A stretch of 27,480 nucleotides of DNA from positions 1 to 27,480 of the forward strand of contig CAYPXH010000020.1 in the NCBI GenBank assembly GCA_964414755.1, in the 5' to 3' direction. A program made the position numbers and the translations under genes. The notes under the pieces are model-generated. The model ran no database searches, was not told where the DNA came from, and worked only from the letters and a program-made list of their open reading frames with translations. Below, in pieces: positions 1 through 7,984 of the stretch; position 1 is the first letter of the stretch, and the number at the start of each line of letters is the position of its first letter. Source of the DNA: JAEUKQ01 sp964414755. Its GTDB lineage: Bacteria; Pseudomonadota; Alphaproteobacteria; JAEUKQ01.

Positions 1-189
1 GATACAACGATAGCAGATTTAGCTGTAGCTGTGAATGCCGGACAGATTAAAACCGGTTCAATGTCGCGCACTGATCGGTTAGCAAAATACAATCAGTTGC
101 TGCGTATTGAAGAAAGTCTGGGGAAATCAGCAATATACCCAAATAAAAAAAATCTTTTCTTTCCTGTTATACCAAGATATTCTGAGTAG
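1..189 (+). CDS. eno: Enolase, C-terminal fragment (5' end outside window)
   Basis: The first frame is open from base 1 to the TAG at 187-189 and encodes 62 residues. They match the end of enolase (2-phosphoglycerate to phosphoenolpyruvate, glycolysis): the stretch DTTIADLAVAVNAGQIKTG followed by SRTDRLAKYNQLLRIEESLG is the family's conserved C-terminal region, including the lysine that closes the active site and the SRxDR motif. The remaining 20 or so residues form a tail (YPNKKNLFFPVIPRYSE) somewhat longer than the few residues that usually follow the last helix. Enolase directly upstream of ftsB and pdhA is a conserved alphaproteobacterial order. The start and most of the protein lie to the left of the window. 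Confidence 0.95.
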   Translation, partial: DTTIADLAVAVNAGQIKTGSMSRTDRLAKYNQLLRIEESLGKSAIYPNKKNLFFPVIPRYSE

Positions 190-208
190 AAATTACTAGG
201 TTAGATTT

Positions 209-529
209 ATGCATAATAGATCGGTTATCAATATCAATCCAAGCAGGTTTATAGGGCATGTTGTGGCTGCTGGGCTTGTTGTATATCTTTTATATCATGC
301 GTTTGAGGGGGAGCGTGGTTTATATCGTTGGTTTAGTCTTAAGCAAGAGATTCGTGAAACAAATGTTGTTGCCGAGCAGATAGCTACTGAAAAGCTCAAG
401 TTACAAAACAAAGTAACCCGCCTTAGCCCAGAAACACTAGACCTTGACTTGCTTGAAGAACAAGTACGCAAGGTTTTAAATTTTGTCGCTCCTAATGAGC
501 TGATTATTATTAACTCTCCCAGCCCATAA
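209..529 (+). CDS. ftsB: FtsB/DivIC-family septum formation initiator
   Basis: A 106-residue single-pass membrane protein. Residues about 14-32 form one hydrophobic transmembrane segment. GERGL follows at 34-38, then a charged coiled-coil stretch (about 42-72), then the family's C-terminal part ending LLEEQVRKVLNFVAPNELII, close to the usual ...LDExARxxLgxxxPdElVI pattern. FtsB-like proteins join FtsL and FtsQ in the divisome at mid-cell. ATG 209 is preceded by CTAGG (196-200) at reasonable spacing and lies 19 bases after eno, so it is probably cotranscribed with eno. The size and eno/pdhA neighbourhood agree with alphaproteobacterial ftsB. The family call is safe; the exact role in this organism is inferred. 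Confidence 0.88.
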   Translation: MHNRSVININPSRFIGHVVAAGLVVYLLYHAFEGERGLYRWFSLKQEIRETNVVAEQIATEKLKLQNKVTRLSPETLDLDLLEEQVRKVLNFVAPNELIIINSPSP

Positions 530-618
530 GTTGTATTATAACGAAGGCCTTGAATAAAGATGCTTTTAATTGAGTAAATTTTTATAGTTTATATAATTTC
601 TTAAAAAGGGTTCGCGTC

Positions 619-1632
619 GTGAATAAAAAGCCTACACCAGGTAATATAGCACCAAAAACAACAGAATATTCTTTAGCCGATTTAACTTCGTGGTATAAGT
701 CGATGTTACTTATACGGCGGTTTGAAGAAAAAGCTGCGCAGCTTTACGGCATGGGTCTTATTGGTGGGTTTTGTCACCTATATATCGGACAAGAAGCGGT
801 TGTTGTGGGTATACAATCGGTTTTGCAGGGTACAGATACAGTAATTACAAGTTATCGTGACCATGGTCATATGCTTGCTTGTGGTATGGACCCATCAGGG
901 GTTATGGCCGAGTTAACTGGTCGGAGTGGCGGCTATTCCAAAGGAAAGGGCGGGTCTATGCACATGTTTAGCCGCGAAAAAAACTTTTTCGGGGGGCACG
1001 GAATTGTTGGTGCGCAGGTTCCTTTGGGTACTGGTCTTGCTTTTGCGCACAATTATCTTAAAGACAGTAATGTGTGTTTGACCTATTTAGGTGATGGTGC
1101 AGTTAACCAGGGGCAGGTTTATGAGAGTTTTAATATGGCTGCTTTGTGGAAGCTACCGGTTGTTTATATTATTGAAAATAATAAATACGGCATGGGAACA
1201 AGCGTTGCAAGAGCTTCAGCAAATCCTGAGCAGCTATACCAACGTGCACAAGGTTATGGTATACCTGGTCAACAGGTTGATGGTATGGATATTTTTTCTG
1301 TTAGACAGGCAGCTAAAGTAGCTGTTGATAGAGCGCGCAAGGGCGACGGTCCCAGCCTGCTTGAAATGAGAACTTATCGCTACCGTGGTCACTCTATGTC
1401 TGATCCAGCAAAATATCGCAGCAAAGAAGAAGTCAACAAAATGAAAGAAGAATTCGATCCAATCGATCGGTTGTTGGCACGTATGAAAAAAGAATTTTCA
1501 TTTACTGAAGAACAAGTTGAACACATTGAAGCGGATATCCGCAATATTGTGTTAAAAGCAGCAGATTTTGCACAGAAAAGTCCAGAACCAGATGCTAAAG
1601 AGCTTTATACCGATATATTGCTAAACGCTTAA
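619..1632 (+). CDS. pdhA: Pyruvate dehydrogenase E1 component, alpha subunit
   Basis: A 337-residue thiamine-diphosphate E1-alpha that, with PdhB, decarboxylates pyruvate and reductively acetylates the E2 lipoyl group. The ThDP-Mg motif runs from GDG (158-160) to NN (187-188). The conserved loop RYRGHSMSDP lies around 254-263, and YRDHG and GGKGGSMH-like segments fit the E1-alpha family. The start is GTG at 619, supported by AAAAAGGG at 603-610 eight bases upstream. It follows ftsB by 89 bases, which may hold the operon promoter, and precedes pdhB by 18-39 bases depending on the pdhB start. Full length for the short E1-alpha of alphaproteobacterial and mitochondrial type. Branched-chain E1-alpha is less likely because of the flanking E1-beta, E2, E3 and lipA. 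Confidence 0.96.
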   Translation: MNKKPTPGNIAPKTTEYSLADLTSWYKSMLLIRRFEEKAAQLYGMGLIGGFCHLYIGQEAVVVGIQSVLQGTDTVITSYRDHGHMLACGMDPSGVMAELTGRSGGYSKGKGGSMHMFSREKNFFGGHGIVGAQVPLGTGLAFAHNYLKDSNVCLTYLGDGAVNQGQVYESFNMAALWKLPVVYIIENNKYGMGTSVARASANPEQLYQRAQGYGIPGQQVDGMDIFSVRQAAKVAVDRARKGDGPSLLEMRTYRYRGHSMSDPAKYRSKEEVNKMKEEFDPIDRLLARMKKEFSFTEEQVEHIEADIRNIVLKAADFAQKSPEPDAKELYTDILLNA

Positions 1633-1660
1633 ATTTAATAATAAGAAGCTATGCTTTTTA

Positions 1661-1665
1661 AAGGA
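1661..1665 (+). promoter_or_regulatory. Ribosome binding site that fixes the pdhB start
   Basis: AAGGA sits six bases before ATG 1672, whereas the upstream in-frame ATG 1651 has only a weak AAGAAG. Starting at 1672 gives MPNEILMPLLSPTMTEG, matching the beginning of the pdhC lipoyl domain. Confidence 0.6.
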
Positions 1666-1671
1666 TATACG

Positions 1672-3063
1672 ATGCCGAATGAAATTTTGATGCCATTGTT
1701 ATCACCAACGATGACTGAAGGTAAAATTGTTAAATGGCTTAAGAAAGAAGGGGACATAGTGAAAGCGGGTGATGTTTTAGCTGAGGTTGAGACAGATAAA
1801 GCTACGATGGAGATTGAAGCTGTTGAGGGAGGAACATTAACAAAAATTTTGGTTCCAGCACAATCGAATAACATTCCTGTTAACACACCGATAGCATACC
1901 TCAATAATGGAAAAATTATCGAGCCAACCAACGTTCTTGCAAAACCAATCGGTGTGATGGCTTCAGGTAAACAACTTGCTGCATCCGCAGCACAACAACA
2001 AACTATTATACAAAAGTCTGAAACGGAAACAATTAGTGTGCCGTTGCTGGAAAAGCAAATATATGTTGCAGAAAAAACCAAAAAAATAACTGTGCGTGAA
2101 GCATTACGTGATGCTATGGCTGAAGAAATGCGCCGTGACTCTAAAGTTTTTTTGATGGGCGAGGAAGTGGCCGAGTATCAAGGCGCATACAAGGTAAGTC
2201 AGGGCTTATTGGAAGAGTTTGGTTCTAAAAGAGTTATTGATACACCTATAACAGAACAAGGATTTGCAGGTATTGCGGTCGGTGCTGCTTTTTATGGGTT
2301 AAAACCTATTGTAGAATTTATGACGTTCAATTTCGCAATGCAGGCTATTGATCAAATTATCAATTCAGCAGCAAAAACACTTTATATGTCTGGAGGACAA
2401 ATGGGATGTCCCATAGTTTTCCGTGGCCCAAATGGTGTTGCTAGCCGTGTTGCAGCGCAGCATTCCCAGTGCTATGCAAGCTGGTATGCACACTGTCCTG
2501 GCCTAAAGGTTGTTGCTCCGTGGTCATCATCGGATGCAAAGGGTTTATTAAAGGCAGCAATTCGTGACCCAAACCCAGTAGTTTTTTTAGAACACGAATT
2601 AATGTATGGTCAAAGTTTTGATATCCCAGATGTTGAGGATTTTGTTATACCAATTGGCAAAGCAGAAGTTCTACGATCAGGTAAGGATGTAACAATTATA
2701 AGTTTTTCGCGTCCGGTAGGCTTAGCCCTTCAGGCAGCAGATGAATTGATAAAAGAGGGAATTAGTGCCGAGGTTATTAATTTGCGCAGTATTCGTCCAC
2801 TTGATATAATGACGATTATCAATTCTGTTAAAAAAACAAACCGTTTGATTACTATTGAAGAGGGATGGGGATTTGCTGGGATCGGTTCAGAAATATCTGC
2901 ATTAGTTATGGAACAGGCTTTCGACTGGCTTGACGCACCAGTTGTTAGAATCGTTGGGGAAGATGTTCCTTTGCCTTATGCAGCGAACCTTGAAAAGCTT
3001 GCTTTACCATCGGTCGAGAAGATCATTACAGCCGTCCAACAGGTAACATATAGAAAATCGTAA
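1672..3063 (+). CDS. pdhB: Pyruvate dehydrogenase E1 component, beta subunit, with N-terminal lipoyl domain
   Basis: A 463-residue two-part protein. Residues 1 to about 78 are a biotinyl/lipoyl domain with the attachment lysine K43 in VETDKATMEI. A Gln/Ala/Thr-rich linker runs to about 125, and the rest is the E1-beta transketolase-like fold (starting TVREALRDAMAEEM, with EEVAEYQGAYKVSQGL, IDTPITEQGFAGIAVGAA, and the C-terminal transketolase domain ending near QQVTYRKS). A lipoyl domain fused to E1-beta is known from alphaproteobacteria such as Sinorhizobium and Zymomonas. Together with PdhA it forms the ThDP site, and the additional lipoyl arm presumably carries acetyl groups within the complex. 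The in-frame ATG at 1651 is less likely because ATG 1672 has the better ribosome binding site. pdhC follows after 23 bases. Confidence 0.95.
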   Translation: MPNEILMPLLSPTMTEGKIVKWLKKEGDIVKAGDVLAEVETDKATMEIEAVEGGTLTKILVPAQSNNIPVNTPIAYLNNGKIIEPTNVLAKPIGVMASGKQLAASAAQQQTIIQKSETETISVPLLEKQIYVAEKTKKITVREALRDAMAEEMRRDSKVFLMGEEVAEYQGAYKVSQGLLEEFGSKRVIDTPITEQGFAGIAVGAAFYGLKPIVEFMTFNFAMQAIDQIINSAAKTLYMSGGQMGCPIVFRGPNGVASRVAAQHSQCYASWYAHCPGLKVVAPWSSSDAKGLLKAAIRDPNPVVFLEHELMYGQSFDIPDVEDFVIPIGKAEVLRSGKDVTIISFSRPVGLALQAADELIKEGISAEVINLRSIRPLDIMTIINSVKKTNRLITIEEGWGFAGIGSEISALVMEQAFDWLDAPVVRIVGEDVPLPYAANLEKLALPSVEKIITAVQQVTYRKS

Positions 3064-3086
3064 AGCTATAAAAGGATAAATTTATT

Positions 3087-4385
3087 ATGCCAACGCCAAT
3101 TTTAATGCCTGCTCTTTCGCCAACCATGACAGAGGGTAATATTGTTAAATGGACCAAAAAAGAGGGTGACAGGATTAAGCCAGGCGAAGTAATTGCTGAA
3201 ATAGAAACAGATAAGGCTACAATGGAGGTAGAATCTGCTGATGCTGGAATTCTTGGTAAGATAATTGTTCCGGCAGGTTCGAACTCTGTTAAAGTCAATC
3301 AAACGATAGCTATATTGGTTGCTGAGGGTGAAAAGATAGGTGATGTCAGTTTAACTCCATCCTTAAATCTTGTGCAACCGATTTTAAATGATACAAAAAA
3401 TTTAAAACAACCAACCAATGATTCTCAGATGTCATTGCCAGAAAAGCAGCAGCCGATTTCGTTGGATGCTAAAACCACTGCTATAAATAAAAAAATTCAT
3501 GCCAGCCCACTTGCAAGAAAAATGGCAGAATTGAGTGGAATTCAGCTAGATAAGGTTAACGGTACTGGTCCAAACGGTCGTATTATTAAACATGACATTG
3601 AACAGTTTCTTGAAGGTGATCGTTCAGATAAAACGGTCTCTTACTCAACAAATGGTAATGGAAAATCTGGCGTTGTTCAAAGTATTGCAAAAGAACTTTT
3701 CCCGGCTTTCAAAGAAATCGCCGTCAGTAATATGCGGCGCACAATAGCAAAAAGACTGGTTGAGTCAAAAAGGGATGCGCCACATTTTTATTTAACAATA
3801 GATTGTGAATTGGATAATTTGTTGAAATTAAGGCAGGATATCAACAGTCGATTGGATAAAGAAAAGTTATCAATTAATGACTTCATAATAAAAGCCACAG
3901 CTATTGCACTAAAACAGACGCCCCAAACAAATGTAAGTTGGGCGGAAACTTATCTGCGTCAATATGATTCTGTTGATATTTCAGTTGCGGTTGCAATACC
4001 CGGCGGTTTGATAACCCCAATTATTAGGCAAGCTGATCAGAAAAGTTTATTAATTATTTCAAAAGAGATAAAAGATTTAGCACAGCGGGCAAAAGATGGA
4101 AAGCTGAAACCCGAAGAATATCAAGGTGGTACATTCTCGATCTCGAATTTAGGTATGTATGGAATCAAGAATTTTTCTGCAATTCTTAATCCACCACAAG
4201 CCGCAATTTTAGCGATAGGGGCTGGTGAAGCAAGGCCTGTTGTTAAGGAGGGTGCTATTTCGATAGCTCAAGTCATGAATTGTACGTTATCGGTTGATCA
4301 CCGTGCAATCGATGGCGTTGCTGGCGCAGAATTCCTAGCAGCTTTAAAAAAGATAATCCAAGACCCTTTATCAATACTTCTTTAA
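3087..4385 (+). CDS. pdhC: Dihydrolipoamide acetyltransferase (E2 of pyruvate dehydrogenase)
   Basis: A 432-residue E2 core protein that transfers the acetyl group from lipoyl-lysine to CoA. One lipoyl domain lies at 1 to about 78 (K43 in IETDKATMEV). A flexible linker rich in Gln, Asn and Ser runs to about 136. The peripheral-subunit-binding domain is at about 138-175 (HASPLARKMAELSGI, then GTGPNGRIIKHDI). The catalytic acyltransferase domain spans about 205-432, with FSISNLGMYGIKNFSAILNPP and the active-site motif SVDHRAIDG at 402-410 (H405, D409). The domain set is complete and of normal length. The lipoyl domain is a clear paralogue of that in pdhB. The gene is 23 bases after pdhB and 22 before lpd, so all belong to one operon. 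Confidence 0.96.
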   Translation: MPTPILMPALSPTMTEGNIVKWTKKEGDRIKPGEVIAEIETDKATMEVESADAGILGKIIVPAGSNSVKVNQTIAILVAEGEKIGDVSLTPSLNLVQPILNDTKNLKQPTNDSQMSLPEKQQPISLDAKTTAINKKIHASPLARKMAELSGIQLDKVNGTGPNGRIIKHDIEQFLEGDRSDKTVSYSTNGNGKSGVVQSIAKELFPAFKEIAVSNMRRTIAKRLVESKRDAPHFYLTIDCELDNLLKLRQDINSRLDKEKLSINDFIIKATAIALKQTPQTNVSWAETYLRQYDSVDISVAVAIPGGLITPIIRQADQKSLLIISKEIKDLAQRAKDGKLKPEEYQGGTFSISNLGMYGIKNFSAILNPPQAAILAIGAGEARPVVKEGAISIAQVMNCTLSVDHRAIDGVAGAEFLAALKKIIQDPLSILL

Positions 4386-4407
4386 AAGAAAGCTTATTGT
4401 TAGTGAT

Positions 4408-5808
4408 ATGACAAATTTAACAAATTTTGATATTGCTGTTATTGGTGGTGGACCAGGCGGTTATGTTGCAGCTATTCGTGCCGCTCAATTAGGTTTTAAT
4501 GTCGCTGTTATTGAAAAAGAACATTTGGGAGGTATATGCCTTAATTGGGGATGTATTCCTACCAAAGCTCTTTTGCGCAGTGCTGAAATGTATCAATCCA
4601 TTATGCATGCACAGGAATATGGACTTAGAGTAAAGGAAGTATCTTTTGATCTTAAGGCTGTCGTTGACCGTAGTAGAAAAGTATCAGCTCAATTAGCTAG
4701 TGGTGTTAAACATTTATTAAAGAAAAACAAGGTTCATGTTATTGATGGAAAAGCAACCATTAGTGCTGCTGGTAAAATATCGGTTCAATCTGCAACGACA
4801 AATTCATCGATTGAAGCAAAGCATATTATTATTGCCACAGGTGCCCGTGCTAAAACATTGCCACATTTGAAGCCTGATAATAGGGTAATATGGACGTATA
4901 AAGATGCAATGCTTCCAACGGTTCTTCCTAAGTCACTTATAATCATTGGTAGTGGTGCTATTGGTATTGAATTTGCCAGTTTTTATAATTCATTTGGCTG
5001 TCAGGTCACTGTCATTGAAATGCAAAACAAAATCTTACCAATAGAAGATGAGGAAATATCTATCCTAGCTCAAAAGGCCTTTGAAAAAAAGGGTATTAAG
5101 TTTTATACAGCTAGTACAGTTAACGAGTTGCGTTCATCAGAAAATGGTGTACATGCCGCTGTAAAGACACCAACTGGTGAAATAAAAATTTCCGCTGATA
5201 AAGCAATATTAGCAATCGGTATTACGCCAAATATTGAAGATTTAGGTATAGAAAAATTAGGTATTATGCTTGATCGCGGACATATTAAAACTGATCAGTG
5301 GGGAAAAACGAGTATTGACGGGATTTATGCAATTGGTGATGTTGCTGGAGCACCTTGGCTTGCTCATAAAGCATCCCACGAAGGAATTATATGTGTTGAA
5401 AAAATTGCAAATCTAAAAACAGTACATCCCCTTGATAAGGCAAATATTCCTGGGTGTACTTACTCCACCCCACAAATTGCAAGTGTTGGCCAAACAGAAC
5501 AAGCGTTAAAGGCATCTGGTAGATCAATAAAAATTGGTCGGTTTCCATTCATCGGTAATGGTAAAGCAATAGCTTTGGGTGAACCAGAAGGTTTAATTAA
5601 AACAATATTTGATGCAAAAACAGGCGAGTTGCTTGGCGCTCATATGATTGGTGCCGAAGTTACAGAATTAATACAAGGCTATACAATTGCAAGAAAATTG
5701 GAAACAACAGCACACGAGCTTATTGACACCATTTTCCCACACCCAACTTTATCAGAAATGATGCATGAATCAGTTCTTGATGCTTATCAACGGGTTATCC
5801 ACTTTTAA
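4408..5808 (+). CDS. lpd: Dihydrolipoyl dehydrogenase (E3)
   Basis: A 466-residue flavoprotein disulfide reductase that reoxidises dihydrolipoyl groups with NAD+. It shows the N-terminal FAD-binding GGGPGG (13-18), the redox disulfide in CLNWGCIPTK (C44 and C49), the NAD-binding IIIGSGAIGIEFASF, the second FAD motif YAIGDVAG, and the C-terminal interface motif FPHPTLSE with H445 and E450, the catalytic dyad supplied to the partner subunit. Full length and intact. The ribosome binding site before ATG 4408 is weak. Its place right after the E2 gene makes it the E3 of pyruvate dehydrogenase, although it may also serve 2-oxoglutarate dehydrogenase or the glycine cleavage system. Confidence 0.95.
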   Translation: MTNLTNFDIAVIGGGPGGYVAAIRAAQLGFNVAVIEKEHLGGICLNWGCIPTKALLRSAEMYQSIMHAQEYGLRVKEVSFDLKAVVDRSRKVSAQLASGVKHLLKKNKVHVIDGKATISAAGKISVQSATTNSSIEAKHIIIATGARAKTLPHLKPDNRVIWTYKDAMLPTVLPKSLIIIGSGAIGIEFASFYNSFGCQVTVIEMQNKILPIEDEEISILAQKAFEKKGIKFYTASTVNELRSSENGVHAAVKTPTGEIKISADKAILAIGITPNIEDLGIEKLGIMLDRGHIKTDQWGKTSIDGIYAIGDVAGAPWLAHKASHEGIICVEKIANLKTVHPLDKANIPGCTYSTPQIASVGQTEQALKASGRSIKIGRFPFIGNGKAIALGEPEGLIKTIFDAKTGELLGAHMIGAEVTELIQGYTIARKLETTAHELIDTIFPHPTLSEMMHESVLDAYQRVIHF

Positions 5809-5825
5809 AACATATAGGAATTAAT

Positions 5826-6770
5826 ATGCTACGGGACCAAGACAAGATAAGGCATCCTGAAAAAATTGGTCTTAACGATCAACCATCGCCAAGAAAACCC
5901 GATTGGTTAAGAGTTAAAGCGCCGAATTCGCCTGCGTATCATGAAACGCGTCAAATGATGCGCGATCTTAGGTTAAATACTGTATGCGAGGAGGCGGCTT
6001 GTCCAAATATTGGAGAATGTTGGAAACAAAAACATGCAACCTTTATGATTTTAGGAAGTGTTTGTACCAGAGCCTGTGCTTTCTGTAATGTCGCAACTGG
6101 AAAGCCAGACCAATTAGATCCCCACGAACCACAGAAAATAGCCCAAGCCATAAAACGATTAAAGTTAAGCCATGCTGTTATTACCTCGGTTGACAGGGAT
6201 GATCTTGATGATGGTGGAGCTGCACATTTCGCTAGCGTGATCAAGTCCATTAGAACAGAATCACCTGAAACAACCATTGAGGTCTTAACGCCCGATTTTC
6301 TGCGCAAAGAGGGAGCTATTGAGCAAGTAATTGCCGCAAAACCAGATGTTTATAATCATAATTTGGAAACTGTACCAAGGCTTTATCCTACAATAAGGCC
6401 CGGTGCACGTTATTTCCATTCACTACAATTATTGGCTTCCGTTAAAAAAGTAGACCCATCAATTTTTACAAAATCCGGTTTAATGGTTGGTCTTGGTGAA
6501 GAAAGATCAGAAATTCTGCAGGTGATGGATGATTTACGTATTGCCAATGTTGATTTTTTAACAATTGGTCAATATATGCAACCGACCCTAAAACATGCTG
6601 CTGTTGCACGCTTTATTACACCGGAAGAGTTTAAATCATATGAACTGGCGGCTTATGGCAAAGGGTTCTTATTGGTCTCTGCTTCACCATTAACACGTTC
6701 TTCTTATCATGCAGATCAAGACTTCTTGAAGTTGAGGCGTGCTAGATTAGAAAAGTTAAGTTCATCATAA
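5826..6770 (+). CDS. lipA: Lipoyl synthase (radical SAM)
   Basis: A 314-residue radical SAM enzyme that inserts two sulfurs into octanoyl groups on lipoyl domains. Both iron-sulfur clusters are marked: the auxiliary cluster cysteines C54, C59 and C65 (in CEEAACPNIGEC) and the radical SAM cysteines C80, C84 and C87 (CTRACAFC). The C-terminal RSSYHAD contains the conserved serine that ligates the auxiliary cluster. The length is typical. AGGA at about 5816 supports ATG 5826, 17 bases after lpd. Placement in the pyruvate dehydrogenase operon links cofactor synthesis to two lipoyl-bearing substrates, PdhB K43 and PdhC K43. No lipB is present in this window. Confidence 0.96.
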   Translation: MLRDQDKIRHPEKIGLNDQPSPRKPDWLRVKAPNSPAYHETRQMMRDLRLNTVCEEAACPNIGECWKQKHATFMILGSVCTRACAFCNVATGKPDQLDPHEPQKIAQAIKRLKLSHAVITSVDRDDLDDGGAAHFASVIKSIRTESPETTIEVLTPDFLRKEGAIEQVIAAKPDVYNHNLETVPRLYPTIRPGARYFHSLQLLASVKKVDPSIFTKSGLMVGLGEERSEILQVMDDLRIANVDFLTIGQYMQPTLKHAAVARFITPEEFKSYELAAYGKGFLLVSASPLTRSSYHADQDFLKLRRARLEKLSSS

Positions 6771-6804
6771 AACACGAAATTAAATTATTTAATCTGAGTT
6801 TATT

Positions 6805-7272
6805 ATGCCAGCACATCAAGAAGTAAGGCTTTTGCCTTATACATCAAGGCAGTTGTTTGATCTTGTTGCAGATGTTGAGAAATATCCGCTTTTTTTGCCA
6901 TGGTGTATTTCTTGTAATATTACGAAAAAAACCATAAATTTTGTTGAAGCAGATATGACGGTTGGTTTTAAAATGATTAAAGAAAAATTTAAAACCCGTG
7001 TTTTCCTTGATTCTGATAACCTAAAAATTGATATTGAATATCTACAAGGCCCATTTGAATATTTACAAAATCAGTGGCGTTTTAAGGATTGTGACAATAA
7101 TTGTTGCCAATTAATCTTTTCAATACGTTACAAATTTAAATCCGCATTCTTACAGGGACTTTCCGCTGTGTTCTTTACGGAATCTCTGCGAAAGCTTACA
7201 AGAGCATTTGAAAGTAGGGCGCATCAACTTTACAAAACAAACCTATTAAAGATAGATCATGAACGAAGATAA
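6805..7272 (+). CDS. COQ10/RatA-type START-domain protein (probable coenzyme Q-binding protein)
   Basis: A 155-residue SRPBCC/START-fold protein. The opening PYTSRQLFDLVADVEKYPLFLPWC is the hallmark of the COQ10/RatA family, followed by EADMTVGFKMIKEKFKTRV and YLQGPFEYLQNQWRFKD, also typical. In mitochondria and alphaproteobacteria the family is thought to bind ubiquinone and help its delivery or synthesis; in E. coli the homologue RatA has been reported to affect ribosome assembly. A position directly after lipA is conserved in alphaproteobacteria, which favours the COQ10-like role over a toxin. The last codons overlap the chpT start by 14 bases, suggesting translational coupling. The ribosome binding site is weak. 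Family assignment is firm; function is inferred. Confidence 0.88.
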   Translation: MPAHQEVRLLPYTSRQLFDLVADVEKYPLFLPWCISCNITKKTINFVEADMTVGFKMIKEKFKTRVFLDSDNLKIDIEYLQGPFEYLQNQWRFKDCDNNCCQLIFSIRYKFKSAFLQGLSAVFFTESLRKLTRAFESRAHQLYKTNLLKIDHERR

Positions 7273-7882
7273 TATTCTGGTAAGTCAAGCTTTGGTATCT
7301 AAAATTTGTCATGACATTATTGGCCCTATCTCTGCTGTTGCAAATGGACTTGAACTATTGGCCGACAACCATGAAAATGAGATGGTTAATCAGGTTGTAC
7401 CATTATTAAAAGAAGGAAGCAGTAGGGCACTTGATATTTTACAATTTTTTAGGCTTATTATTGGTTCTGGATATCAAGGCATCGGTATTAAGATTCAGGA
7501 AATTAGGGATTTAACTAACGCATATTATAGTGTCAATAAGATCAAAATAACTTGGCCTCAACAAGTTAATATATTTGATTTGAATCATAATATAATTCGA
7601 CCTGTCCTGCTTCAAATATCTATATTAATAGATTTAATGCCTAAGGGTGGCCATGTTGTTATATCTGAAAATAAAACTGGGTTAAGAATTGTGCTTAGTT
7701 CAACTGATTTTCGCTGTATTGATGATCTTGAAAAAATTTATAGTGGTCACAATACTGAAGTCTTTTTAAACAGTAAAAAAATTTTATGGTTCTTATTAGC
7801 TGGGTATTTAAAAGATGCTAAATGTAGAGCTGAATTGGTTAAGGGTCAATCTGATTACACCATTAACTACTGGAGCGCATAA
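7259..7882 (+). CDS. chpT: ChpT-like histidine phosphotransferase
   Basis: A 207-residue protein resembling ChpT, the phosphotransferase that passes phosphate from the CckA hybrid kinase to CtrA and CpdR in Caulobacter. The N-terminal helix carries VSKICHDIIGPISAVANGLELL, equivalent to a histidine-kinase DHp helix, with the phosphoacceptor predicted as H18 (HD followed by GP). Residues from about 85 on look like a degenerate HATPase-type fold and I see no intact ATP-binding N, G1 or G2 boxes, as expected for ChpT. ATG 7259 lies inside the end of the coq10-like gene. The very next gene is its expected target, ctrA, which strengthens the call. Confidence 0.83.
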   Translation: MNEDNILVSQALVSKICHDIIGPISAVANGLELLADNHENEMVNQVVPLLKEGSSRALDILQFFRLIIGSGYQGIGIKIQEIRDLTNAYYSVNKIKITWPQQVNIFDLNHNIIRPVLLQISILIDLMPKGGHVVISENKTGLRIVLSSTDFRCIDDLEKIYSGHNTEVFLNSKKILWFLLAGYLKDAKCRAELVKGQSDYTINYWSA

Positions 7883-7897
7883 AGAAAATAATTCAAT

Positions 7898-7922
7898 TAA
7901 ACCTAAGATTACCGGTGGTTTA
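7898..7922 (+). other. Inverted repeat in the chpT-ctrA gap
   Basis: TAAACC (7898-7903) and GGTTTA (7917-7922) form a 6-bp stem around a 13-base loop that itself contains the palindrome ACCGGT (7911-7916). No T-run follows directly. It could be a weak terminator after chpT or an operator upstream of ctrA; chance is also possible. Confidence 0.25.
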
Positions 7923-7984
7923 CTTTTATACGAATTTGTTTATGATAAATAAAAAGTAACAAGTTGATAAACAAGGAACTTACC

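Noticed and set aside
1635..3298. Two - strand frames (1635-2081 and 3026-3298) that encode similar peptides and could pass for a conserved antisense gene pair
   Set aside because: They lie opposite the lipoyl domains of pdhB and pdhC; their similarity merely mirrors the similarity of those two domains.
7883..7984. CtrA autoregulatory site (TTAA-N7-TTAA) upstream of ctrA
   Set aside because: Only one half-site (TTAA followed at seven bases by ATTA) is present, not a full match.
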